Below are positions 49,213-60,792 of a stretch of 64,000 bases of DNA, in pieces; position 1 is the stretch's first letter, and the number at the start of each line of letters is the position of its first letter. This stretch comes from Polytrichum commune (lineage: Eukaryota > Streptophyta > Polytrichopsida > Polytrichales > Polytrichaceae): assembly GCA_950295325.1 (NCBI GenBank), contig OX485804.1:6696001-6760000 (forward strand), read 5' to 3'. Under the pieces are notes generated by a model. The model made no database searches and had not been told where the DNA came from. It saw only the letters and a program-made list of their open reading frames with translations. The position numbers were made by a program, and so were the translations under genes.

Positions 49213-49237
49213 TTGACATTTGGGTGCCCCGAGCATA

Positions 49238-49569
49238 ATCACATCTTCATTCGGTTGGGCCTTGCCCCTCCCATGCCTCCTTCATTGCCCAGTCATCGTG
49301 CCCGCACCTGCAATGTGGGAACACCTCGTTGGGAACCAATGTGACAATACTCGGTCAAAATTACAAATATTCAAGTTGACATCGCTTTCATTATTCCCAC
49401 GTTAATTGATGGAGTTTCTTCACATGCCAAAGGAGCTTAATGACTTAAGTGACCGGGTATTGCCACATTGGTTCCCAACGAGGAAGAGTTCCCACGCAGG
49501 TGCGGGCAGGAAGACAGGGTAGTGAAGGAGGCATGGGAGGGGCGGGGCCCAACCGAATGAAGATGTGAT
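49238..49569. mobile_element. Foldback element: 332-bp inverted repeat with about 120-bp arms
   Basis: The left arm 49238-49357 and right arm 49450-49569 are near-complementary. Both read ATCACATCTTCATTCGGTTG inward from their outer ends, followed by CCCCTCCCATGCCTCCTTCA and TCGTTGGGAACCAATGTG, around a 92-nt loop. The arms are GC-richer than their surroundings. A transcript would fold into a long hairpin. The sequence could be a foldback transposon, a snap-back duplication or a small-RNA hairpin locus. Confidence 0.85.
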
Positions 49570-49649
49570 CTAGCATGGGGCCATTTGGGTGGAGGATATG
49601 TCATAGAAGTCCAAAACTGTTATAAGGTATGCCAATGCTTTCAATTACT

Positions 49650-49840
49650 TTTCTTAACTGGACACGTATATTTGATTGGTGTGTGGTTTGGTGAGGATCA
49701 AAGAATGCACACTACAAAAGTTGCGTAAAAGAGATTGGACTACGTCTTCAAATTTTATCATCTACTTCACACTACCTAGTGAACACAACTAGGAGGACCT
49801 ATGTACACATTACTAGGTCCCAAAGCTCTCATGCATAATC
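49650..49840 (+). repeat. Dispersed repeat family R4, copy 5
   Basis: Collinear with 13531-13740: GTATATTTGATTGGTGTGTG, GAGGATCAAAGA, AAAAGAGATTGGACTA and GAGGACCTATGTA. Confidence 0.6.
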
Positions 49841-51067
49841 GTAATGGTTGCTCATCCAAGAGTAAAAGGATTATTAGAATTCATTACATGCTTGGAAGAC
49901 TTCAAGCATGTGTGAAAAACGACTTGGCTGCCAACAATTTTTGCTAGGGGATTTATGGGTGAAAGCAAGTTAGAGTGTCTGTTTTTGGGGGAATTTTGGA
50001 GTCCTTTTAAGTGCTTCCATGGTTCAAGCATGTTGTAGGTGGATGAACCCTACACATGCCCAAAACCTTATCCACCACATACCGGTATTCAAGACCAAAA
50101 CCCTATCCATTATGTTTGTGCCCAAACCAAACTCAATATCTATCATATACACCATAGTGCTAACATCATCATGATATAGAATAGATGTAGAAAATTACTT
50201 TAATAAATAAGGTGGGTATTTGGAACCATGCTTTGCATCATATAATATAACATTGATGAAAAGAACATATGCAAAGACATATATATGAAACTATCTAGGA
50301 CTTCATCATTGTATGTCATTAATAGATTTTTGAAAAGTCCTAAGCCTTTAAATATGTCCTCAAAATTGTCTACAATCATCAATATTATAATTTATATTAC
50401 ATTTATGAATCTTGAAGAGAATATTGTACATTTTTAATACAAAAGTTGAAAATAATAAGTCCATATACATTTTTCACAGGGATTACAACCTTGGATATGT
50501 AACTGACACAGAAGTTCCCAATATGATGTAAATATCGTATGGTAAGACAATAATTTTTTGGCTAAACCTCTTGTTATTAAAATTATATCCTATACATGAG
50601 TCCTATTTTATATGATGTAAAGACCATTAAGTGTAGAATTTATTATAACTTATCAATGGGTTATAAATAAAGGACATTATAGTTTGTTGACACCCTTCTC
50701 TACAGATCAAGTTTCTTGGGAAACCTCAAACCCTCAGACAAGAAACTTGGCCTTTGAATAACTCCAACTTGGGTTTTTTTGTTTATATATATATATATAT
50801 ATCCATCTTGTCCACTAGACCAACCGTTGTCTCAAATAACTTGTCTTGGGCTATATTCTTTGCCGACGGGTGCACTTCTTCATCGTAGTCTAAACTGGTC
50901 CTTACTCTTCTCTCTTGTTGGTTATCTACTCCGCTATATATACTAGGGCTCCTCTACCTAGCTTCCATGGATGCCACGAATCCTTGACCGGTGCTTAGTT
51001 CAATGCCAACTTATAAATGACTTTGTCAATCCTTTTCCCTCGTAAATAAGGAGCTTTCTTAGTACTA
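49841..51067. other. AT-rich intergenic, no gene recognised
   Basis: Contains a (TA)n tract at 50784-50802; short ORFs only. Confidence 0.4.
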
Positions 51068-51282
51068 CAGTGTTCTCCCGATTAAGTACGCAATTTTCTG
51101 ACAAAAATCAAGGGTCGGACTTTAATTGTTTGAACATGTCATGCCTCATGTTTCATCCGTTTCCTGTTGCAATTCATCAAACCGTAGGGTCTAGAAAGTG
51201 ATATGAGTAAAGTAAGCACCTACCAACCAAGTGCGCATCAAGAGCTCTGATCCAAAGTGTGTACTTAAGCGGGAGATTACTG
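51068..51282. mobile_element. 215-bp MITE with TA target duplication (Tc1/mariner-like)
   Basis: The left end CAGTGTTCTCCCGATTAAGT and the reversed right end CAGTAATCTCCCGCTTAAGT are inverted repeats extending about 30 bp. TA flanks both sides (51066-51067, 51283-51284). TA targets and CAGT termini fit Stowaway/pogo-type MITEs. No coding capacity. Confidence 0.72.
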
Positions 51283-51446
51283 TACTTAGTACATGGAACT
51301 TTACATTGAATGGCCTAAATAACATATAAAACCTTTTTGTTGACAGCCTTGCCAACCGCCAAGATACTCCTCCGTGGGCCTCGGATTTCTTAACACTGAA
51401 GAAAGTTCAACTTAAGTACATCTGTTATGGGGGGACAGCACAAGCA

Positions 51447-51672
51447 ATGCAGGGGGAGAACCGACCGCTAGCTTAACTTAGTTACAGATTGAGCCGGTTG
51501 AGTTTGAGAAACAACCAGTTGAAGTTCGAAGACTTCAGGAAATTTACCGATCATTTCAGAGGAATCTACTGTACGATTCAGTAAAGGAAAACCGAAAGAT
51601 CACAACACGTAATCGGTTGGACTTGGAAACACGAGGAAGTCAACCGATTATGCCCAAAAATCTCCCCGGATA
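51447..51672 (+). repeat. Dispersed repeat family R3, copy 4
   Basis: GCCGGTTGAGTTTGAGAAAC, AAAGGAAAACCGAAAGATCA, TCGGTTGGACTTGGAAACAC and ATGCCCAAAAATCTCCCCGG. It is the best-preserved copy, and sits immediately before the probable ABI3 leader. Confidence 0.65.
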
Positions 51673-53363
51673 CGGAGCACGAACTTGAAAGAAAGGCACT
51701 TGCAATGGTCCTGTCATTGGCCTGCATGCTGCCAGGCGCATGCAGCCATGCATCTCCATCTCCTCCCTAGACTTGCCATGTGGTGGCCAATTTCTTCTCT
51801 CATGGCACCACCTCATCAGGGTTTGGCCTTTGCTTCAACAGCTAACTTTACCCTATCCTCCGGAGATGCTAACTTAGAGCTCAGGATGAGATCGAACAGT
51901 GATCCTCGCTCGCCGTTCTGCTCCTGGTGGCTCAGGGTATGCCAACCCACGATCGTGTTTGAGTTTCTAGCTATAAGTTTAAGCCTCTGATAATTTCACC
52001 TCTGGTGTGTTATGGTGGATGGATGGAGATTTGAGTTTAGTGCTCGTGCAGGTGAGACGACCTGGTCAAGGGGATTCGATGAGGGAATTTGAGTTTGGGT
52101 GCACCTGCGAAATTCAGGACCATGCAAAAGAGGATCATCGGAGTGGGGTCGGAGGGTTTGTAGAGTGATATATGGAGGATCAGCAGCTGAGTTCAGCGAC
52201 CTAAGACAGACGGGTACAGTAAGACTTGTGTTTGCTGGACTCTTGGAACACCTTCTTGCCAGCTTGATAGGAAGATTCTTTTCAGCACTGTATGTTCGTA
52301 TACTGTGCAGACAGTTTTCCAAGTGTTACAGACACAGATCACTGGCAAGGTTCGTCAGACAGAGAATACTAGATTTTTTTGTCAAGAATTGCGTAAACTG
52401 CATCGGCCGTATTGTGCTGCAAAACTGTATCTCAAGATGCCAGTTGTAAGTGTTGGGTAAACTGGCTTTCGCTATGGTGATACGAATTGCATATATAGAT
52501 GCAAAACTTGATAGCGTGGAGACCCCGTGGAGTGCTGATATAGAGATCCTCCACTTGTATATGTCCAGGCAACAAAGTGGCATATGGACACCTCTGTCTG
52601 GACCAAATTCAACGGAGAAGCTGGCTGCACCAATAAACTTGTAGCGTCTCTGGGAGCACCGTTTCTTCTAAGAAATTGATAGATAGAAGAGCCAGCAATG
52701 GTCTTACCAGGTTCATGCCACTTCCAGTTCTTGTTTAATGGAGTTGTTTTTGTAACCAACGTTTCTTAGGGCGAATCACACATGCAAACACATCCACGTC
52801 ATTCACAAAGTGGGATAGTATTTAATAGATTGTTTACAAAATTCTTTCATGATGTGCATTGTTGATAATCTCTTTCTGATGGAAACTTGTGCTAAGTAAG
52901 TTATGGCCAGGAGATGAACCTAGCTCGACCAACCAGCCCACCCAATGACCGCTGTCTAATAAACATGCGTAGTATGCGAAGTGATTTTGTTGACATGTGT
53001 ATTCATCATTGGATATGAGGAGGAACATTGTCATTTGTTATTAGACACCATGCCATGGCTTGACCACTACATTTGCTAATGGACATGTATCGTCAAGTTG
53101 TTGATTGTAGTAGGCACTAAGTATCTACTTCCCTGTTGTTGCACATAGATTGGGTGTATACTATAACCCATGGCAAGTTAATCACATTCATTGCCACATT
53201 CATTACCACATTCATTACTTAGTTTCCCCCCCCCCCCTTATGGGCACAAACTAAAAATTCAATTGCAGAAAGAACCCAAAATACAACCGATCACTTAGTT
53301 AGTTTGTAAAGATCTGATGAGTAGTGTAAAATTATGTTTTTGTTAAACGGCAAAGTATTGCAG
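51673..53363 (+). promoter_or_regulatory. Upstream region of the ABI3-like gene, possibly holding unrecognised 5' exons
   Basis: The segment 51685-52650 is more GC-rich and open (ORFs 51685-51990, 52099-52449, 52450-52644) than the desert, which would suit transcribed leader. I find no acidic A1-type sequence with confidence. The B1 exon starts in a frame that remains open at its acceptor, so an upstream coding exon is possible. A poly-C run lies at 53226-53237. Confidence 0.4.
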
Positions 53364-53389
53364 GTAGTAGTTCACTGGTAGCAGTGCCA

Positions 53390-56300
53390 ATGACAATGGA
53401 CAGGCGCACACGTGGCTTGTTGCGGTATGTGAAAATCAACGAAAGATCACTCACCCAAACAATTCAAAGGTTTGGAGGTGGTGAACGAGGCCTGCAAGTC
53501 TTGCTCTACCATATTATGTTATGGGTTAAAGAACAACGGAATGGCACTGGAGCTGGAATTGACGCCGACTCCATTGTAAAAGGGTTCGAGTATCTCTCCA
53601 AGGTCAATTATAATGCATGTGATGTGGAAGGAAATTGCATTATTCCTGCTAACCATGTGATCAACTCCTCAACTCCTCATTCCGATAATTCAAATGCAAA
53701 CACATCTGAGCATCCATATCATCCTATTACTGGTAAGTAATGGACCCCATTCTTTGTATTGCCCTTTTTTTTTGGTATGTTCCTTTTTCTTCATCATTTA
53801 TTTCATTGCCAAAAAAATACAAGGGCATTGTTGCTTGAAGCAGAAAGTGGGGATGATTCTCTACGGTGCACATTGGAACTAGATAACCTCATGAAGTGTT
53901 GAAAAACACCTAGGATGGAGTATGATCAACTAAATCAAAGCCGACATGAGGCGCCCTGACATCATAAGCGTGCTAGCTTCCTGCATCAAGTCGATGCTAG
54001 TTGTACCTAATGTACGACAATGCACGCAATCCAATATTGTCTTGATGGGGGCTTGAAGAGTGGAGAGGAATAGGGGCAAAGTGGTCCCAAGGTGTGGTTG
54101 TGATGAGACCTCTTGCTACCGGTGTGAGTGCGCAGCAGGTTGAATCACAATAAATATCAGACATAGCCCAAGGAATTGAGTTGCCCAACACAAGAAATCA
54201 TTTCAAATTATCTATGATGAGACAAAATACGAGCCATATACATAGCTACAAGGTATTAGGACTTTGAATGGAGAGGGGCGTTCAAAAATTCGGCTGTAGA
54301 ACACCCATCATGTTGAACCATGTAACAATTGGGCCAAAGGCGGCTCAAATCTAGGACTGCTGTTTCTTTGATTTTGCAACTGAGGATGATGATAGCTCAC
54401 ATGCCTACCGGTTATCAGTGTACCGAGCATTGAACGCAATGAGATCACATTTGAAGCCACTAGTTATAGCATGCACAAATGATCAATTGTGAGGCGGTGT
54501 AAAACAAGTCACACATGATGAACGCTAGTGGGGGAGACTTCTCTGAAAAATCCACGCCATGGGCATAATGTGGAGGTTCTCGTCTACAGGTGTCCATGCC
54601 TCTCTAGTGTGCGTCACCACAAAGAAGAAAGATTGGAGTATGTCAAAGCTTCTTTTGGAACTGAAGGTTTGAATCTTTATATATGCGATGAGAATTGTAA
54701 AACAAAAATGAGTTTTTGTTTTATTAAAAAACGAACAACGTTTGATGTAAGCTTGATTTGCAAGGGTTGGGATGCGCACATCTAGTTTGCACTCTTAAAT
54801 GAGGAAACAAATATTTTTAAAAGGAAAATGAGTGGAAAGAAAGGGGGTTGCAGTTGATTCAAAGCATTTGTGATTGAAGAGGTCTAAGTATGATGGATGC
54901 AACTTTTGGTGTGTCCTCGTCGGACAGAGTATTGTAGAGGCGACGCCATTTGCCTCTTCCCATAGTTTCGTGGGGGTAGTGACCCTACCATGCAAACCCT
55001 ATAGAGTGGAGCGAGTAGTGCACAGGTTGAACAACCATGGCCGTCATGTTTTAAGGTTCTTGTAGGGAATCTCAAGGCCTGACTCACTTGTTTGGGTTTT
55101 TCTTAGAGAGTAAAGAATGAACAGGTAAAGGTCAGGAATTAGTAGCTATTCATAGGAAATATTAGAACGCCGCAGGAGGCGAGAACCTCCAAGGAAACAA
55201 CGGGCGGAGTGGCATGGGCCCTGTTGCTTGAATCCTTGATCCCGCACATTTCTCAACTTAGAATTCGTCTAACTCTATCAAACTCAGATTCCTACGAACT
55301 ATCAAGACATTGCATCACAGGAATCCACCTCACCAACATGTCAATGTATGCATGCATGCCGCTTCAGATGAAACCGCATATCAAGCAGCCGCGTATACAA
55401 GAGCTCTTCGCAAGGTCCGCTTGGCTCGTCAGAGAAGACAACACATGAATCACGCCCGCCCTGCCGCTTTGCAAGACTATTGCCAACCTTTGCGAGCTTG
55501 CAAGCAAAGCCGGACGAGATCAGCCGGGGCTAAGAATTGTGGGAGGTTGCAGCAAGGATTGGATCCAGACTTAGCTGCTGGTGACAGACAAGTGAGGTCT
55601 CAATCTGCACATGTGATGTCGTGTTTGTATAGGAGAAGAGTAACTAAAGAGGCTTTTCGTGGATAAAAAGGTTCCCGCGAACGAGGGTGGGAGCCCAAGT
55701 TATCGAACAAAGGATTCAAGAGTGCACGAGGTAGCTAACTTCTCTAACGTAAAAGAACAGGTGCCCCCTTTTTACAAAAAATAAAATAAAAATTTTAGTC
55801 TATGGGCGTTTCTTCCGTCCCACACGGTTTTTTTGAAACCAAAGAGGAAAATCCAATCAGGTTTTTTCGTATGGGAGAAGGGAACTTACCAAGGCCCCTA
55901 AGTCATGGATTTGAGGGCCAAAGATCACGAAGCCGGTAGCATGAGTATCTTGGATCTCGGTCTGACAAAAAAGGGTTCTCTTCAACAGCGTTAAAACTTG
56001 CCCTGATTGTTTGGCTTTGTTGGTATTTCTTCTCAAATTAGAGGCTTTTCTTTGCGTCGTCTGCTCCCTTCATCTGACATGGCCTGCAAGTTGTGTGTCA
56101 ACACCTTCTTGTCAGTCTTTGTGCACGCACCTAAAAGTTCGTTTATTTGTTGTGATTAGACCAATGCCTGCAGGTTTTTGTGGCTTCACTTCACTTGATG
56201 AAGATGGAAGATGAACCTGATAAAATAAAGAAATAGAAAATTAGACGTGAAAATGAAAGACTGTTCACAACTCCAAAAAGGGTACACCTCGTTAAATTCA

Positions 56301-59300
56301 AAAGGTAACACTACTATTATGATATTGTGAGAATATTACAATACAATCAATCCCTCGAGTCTACATAACATCGAGTTAACCCTATTTGTATGCATCATGG
56401 CCTCTTTCTTTGTTGGACGAATGAAATAGTTTGGTTTCACTACCAAAAAAGCATCCAAGACCACTGAGACCTGAATAACCTTGCATTATGACCTTACTAT
56501 TGCAGTTGCTCATAAATTAAGCCGTGATCTAAGCAGTATAACTTACTCATAGGCATACAATTACTTGGATTTCTTTTGCAGATTGGCACCATTCATTGAA
56601 AGCTGGTCTGCTTTCAAATGTGTAGCCTTTGATTTACTCCAATAATGAATGCTGATGTTTGTTGATATTCTGCAGGATTGTGCGTTTCTATTTCACAAGG
56701 AGTTGCGGGCTAGTGACGTGAACAGTTTGGGCCGTCTAGTTTTGCCAAAGGTAAGTAAAGTATGTGGGTGTTATTCGGCTAGCTTTTCTTACTCTCCATC
56801 AATTGACCAGAGGTTTGTTGCATTTAGCAAATCTATGACGAAACATCAACAAAAACCAGATTGAAAATGGACCTGCCCTTATTTAGTTATGGATATTGGA
56901 AGTGCATATTTGTCGCTTCCTTAACTGAGTGCGACTGAGTGCGTAGGTCTTCCCAATTCGAGTGTGGAGTAGGTAACGAAATCTGAAGACATTGTCCATT
57001 CTCTTTCAAACACGTATATTTATGGTGTTTGTTCTTCAAACACCACACACCAATCAAATAAAGGTATTGAATTGAGAAAAGTAACCGAATAACACCCGCA
57101 TAGATGAGTCAACCCAGGAGTCTTAAAACGTCGATTATTCTGACGACCAAATTGCAAGCCTGAAGCCACTATAAATTACTGTAGGTGGAGCTTATGAGAG
57201 CCTTGTTTTGTTGTGACTGCTACCTCATCATGTTTGCTCACAAATTACTTTGGAGATTGGTGGCTGCCGATTTCTCTTGTAGACACTTAGTCTTAATTGG
57301 TTTTTAACGCATTTGGACATAAGCCTACATGGTAGAAGTAACCGGTAACGTTAATACAATTTGGGATGGAGTTGTTGCAGAAGGATGCTGAAATGCACTT
57401 GCCTGGACTAACTCTAAGTGATGGAATATTGATAACTTTGGAGGACTACCAAACCGGCAGACATTGGATTGTACGCTACAGGTAATGCATATATGTAATG
57501 CGTGTCAATGGAGTGTAATAATCCGACCATGTTCTAGTTTGAGATGGATATAGGGTCCTTCCTAGTGTATGTTAGGTTGCCAATGGCCACTAATATGTTG
57601 GATGCTTTGCTTCATCTCCCCACAATGAAGTTGTTGTAAAAATCTCACATTTTCATACACATATGCTCCCTAGATTTATCTAAGGTATTGTGGACAAGCC
57701 GTCTATGTTTGTTTGTATGCATGCGTTTGTATTTGTATTTGTGGATCCTAGATATATCACATGTGATTGGTTGCATATGGATGTGAAAGCATGCACTTGA
57801 CTTTGATGTTTAAAAATGAATACATAAAATACGTACAGATTTGTAGGTAAATATATGTTGTTTTTCCAGGTTACATGATCCTTGTCATTTGATGTTAGTT
57901 TTCTCTTTGTTTGCTAATTATGCAATGTATGAACCGTTTCCATGTCCATGTATTATCATCATAAATTTGAACACAGAGCTCCATTGTTAGATTCACATAA
58001 AGTACACTTTGGGGGAGTTGTGTATGCAACTGCAATGATTTTAACAAGTGTTTGATGGCAGGTTTTGGCTGAACAACAAGAGTCGAATGTACTTGCTTGA
58101 AAATATTGGTATGCAATCATGTCAAGACTCATCTCAACTTGTTGTGAATGGTTGGGAGAATGATTACAATGGTAAACTAGGTTTGGCCTATGCTGATTGG
58201 TGTTGGTTGGCGAAAACTGCTCGGTAATAGAAATGATCATGTGCATTGGAATTTGGATTTTTTATTAAAATATACATGTTAATTTAACCTTAATTTTATG
58301 GTAGGGATGAAATAGAAAGGGTCATCAGTATAATCAGTTCATTTTCACCAATTAATGCTCTCAGATACACGTGAAGGGTGGCCATGAATGTCAAAGCTTG
58401 TGATTGTGATTCAACCTTTCTTGAAGGGGGTCAAAGATCAACATTGTAGGTTATCACCAATCAGTGGTCTATAATATACATGTGAATGGTTATCATGGAT
58501 GCCAAAGTTTGTGAGTGGGTTAAGTCCTTGCTTGAAGGGAGTGAAAGATAAATTGTGTAAGTTCTCAAGTATGAGCAGCAAGTTTCTGTGCATGCGGGTA
58601 AAATTGCCATGGATGTGAAAGTTGTGAAGGGGGAAGACATCCAAATGTGGAAATTCATACATGCACAAAAAATTAAAAAAAACAAAATCAATCCTATCTA
58701 TATTGTATAATAGATTTAAATCATAAAATGAATACATGGAAAATATATATAATGGATATCTATGACCTATGTAATATTAACTCGTCCTTGGTCATCCTCA
58801 TTATGATCCCACACAGATTGTTATCCCTTAATAGTTATTTGTTATTTTCATGGTAAAAAGAAAAGATTAGAATATGAACTTCAACATCTAATGTAAATGT
58901 GATTGAGGACCCGTGCCTCTTATAACTTGTCAAATTGGTTCACCCTTATTCAAGTATGAGATAGGGATGTTGCTCACATGTCAATGACAAGGCACTACGA
59001 TCAAAGAGATGCTTCTTTCCTAACTTAGTTGTTTGTGTACTGGGACTTTAACATGCTATGCATGTGTCCAGGTAAATTTGTGGCATGTCATAAGCTTCAG
59101 GAAGGGGACTTATTCGTCTGCTACAGAAAATCCGGAGGCACATATGTGAGATTGAGATGATGTACTTACTGCGGGCATTACAAAGTTCCTATTTACACAA
59201 TTTATTGAATATGTTGTATCAACGTGTGTAGAATTGTGCTTTTTTTGTTTTTTGTTTTGTTTTTGAGTAATTGTAAATGTTGGATCTGTTGTGCAGGTCA

Positions 59301-59692
59301 TCCGAGCTCTAAAGCTACCCACACAGGAGGTCCAGGTGTCTATCAAGCAGCCGCCTTATGTGGACACTCTTGTACAGGCAAGAGATGAGCTGAAGGATTT
59401 GTTAAGTGGAGGTGAGGCTCTTCACATAAATCAAGAAGAGAGGACAAGAATTGCACTCGTGACTCAGGTATCCTGGCAAATTGGATTAAGTTTGACAACT
59501 TGATTTTCTTCAATTTATGCATTTTCTTGTGACAGATATAATATATCAAGCCACATTATTATACAAGCCTCAGATTAAAACAACATTCGTGCTTGTGTGC
59601 AGCAATTTCCAGCTTGCAGGGACTCAATGTGCCAACTCAATCTCTCACTCTCATTTCAGAACAGGGCTTGTAGATGTGGGGGCAACACATGA
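53390..59692 (+). CDS. ABI3/VP1-type B3-domain transcription factor (B1, B2 and B3 domains)
   Basis: Exons: 53364-53732 (coding from ATG 53390 or earlier), 55368-55591, 56676-56750, 57381-57481, 58062-58108, 59072-59145, 59297-59467 and 59603-59692. All junctions are GT-AG and in phase, for 374 aa. The B1 domain (about residues 8-50) has LLRYVKINERSL, RFGGGERG and LLYHIMLWV. The B2 domain (about 126-139) has ALRKVRLARQRRQ. The B3 domain (about 190-295) has DVNSLGRLVLPK, KDAEMHLPGL, FWLNNKSRMYLLEN and LQEGDLFVCYR. This order is unique to the ABI3/VP1 family: B1 binds bZIP ABI5-type partners, B2 is a basic nuclear-targeting segment, and B3 binds the RY element CATGCA. The expected role is ABA-dependent desiccation and maturation gene control in the nucleus. 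Seed-plant members are about 700 aa, so the acidic N-terminus is absent or unseen. The end of exon 2 (55591 or about 55643) and the last exon (versus read-through after 59467) are uncertain. Confidence 0.88.
55351..55358. promoter_or_regulatory. RY element CATGCATG inside the ABI3-like gene
   Basis: A perfect CATGCATG, the core bound by ABI3-clade B3 domains, lies 9 bp before the acceptor of the B2 exon. A single 8-bp match may be chance. Confidence 0.3.
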
Positions 59693-59764
59693 CTCTTCAA
59701 TCTAATCAAAGTTTTACGTCTTCAATTGAAGCATAACATATGCTGGCCTTAACCAAACACTAGT

Positions 59765-59960
59765 CTTATGCAGACACCTATACTTGAGTGGTATATGGCA
59801 AAGGCTTGTACTTAAGAACAAACATCAAAGCAGACGTGTGTTATGTAAGCCCAATATATAAAGAGAGAAGAATCTTCACTATCATTGCTTATAACTCTTG
59901 CATGTCAACTCCAATCTTGACAATGTTCATGGTTCGTAGTTGCTAACTGGACGAGATAAT
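59765..59960 (+). repeat. Dispersed repeat family R4, copy 6
   Basis: CTATACTTGAGTGGTATATG, AACAAACATCAAAG, CGTGTGTTATG, CAACTCCAATCTTGA and GTTGCTAACTGGA, in the order seen at 5170-5430. Confidence 0.6.
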
Positions 59961-60229
59961 TCTTGATCCCATTGGACAACGTAAGGTGTATTGGCCTATA
60001 GAGTAGAGGTGCCATAACTGAACACTTAAGAGATTTTACACAACATCTGGAGAAGTATAAGGTGGTGCAAAATCTTCCCATGTGGGAAGATAGAAATTAG
60101 GAGGGGTCCTGACTAGGAATAAGTGCCTCTACTATATTGGAGTTGGAAGCATCCATTACAGCCCTGCACACCTATATTGTGATACATGGAGGTGGACATA
60201 ACATCACCCAACCATAAGTAGTATGCTAG

Positions 60230-60792
60230 CTACTGGCCTCTTTCTAATATAGGATTAGGATAAACCTTCTCACACTCGTATGTGACTTCAGATTCGTGTT
60301 GAAAATAATGAACAATGCGGGTTTTTAACACTTTTGCTCCATACAGAGATGTCTCCGTTCTCCATTCTGTGACAATTCTGGAGACATTTGCTCCAGACAC
60401 ATCTGTGGATGAGTGACGTTTTGGTGGTGTCATAGTTATTGTATATAACTTAGTCTGATGGCGTGCATAACATCTGTGATGATATAGGTTCCACAAGACA
60501 AGAGTATCACAGTGGACTTGCGATTTCCTCCAGCAAAGCCCATGGATGCAGCAAATTGTGTAGTTAGTAGGGAGGTGACAAGGGACCATAGTTGCGAGGC
60601 GTCTTCCTCAGACTGTAGTGTTGCTCTAATATCTGGAACGGTGAAGGAAAGGTTTCTGGATGCAAGTGAAATTGGGATATGGAGATGGTGATTATTAGTA
60701 TGGTAGATGGTTCCAAGCATGTGCGTCTGAGCCATGGCTTGAATGTTGTAATGGAATCTTTTGCCAAGGTTTGCAATGCCACCACAGTTCAT
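60230..60792 (-). pseudogene. Two overlapping open frames, possible decayed coding sequence
   Basis: On the minus strand, frames 60792-60436 (118 codons) and 60589-60230 (119 codons) overlap and are both long for this AT-rich area. The upstream frame (SFTVPDIRATLQSEEDASQL) and the later part of the second (DVSGANVSRIVTEWRTETSL) look protein-like, and could be one reading frame broken by a shift. I recognise no family. Confidence 0.25.

Noticed and set aside
48917-49219. 100-codon minus ORF
   Set aside because: Lies inside the M3 element and recurs in the 6.5-kb copy; repeat-born.
59468-59503. Read-through of the ABI3 exon after 59467 as the C-terminus
   Set aside because: Possible, but a good GT donor at 59468 and an in-phase exon at 59603-59692 are preferred; kept as an alternative.
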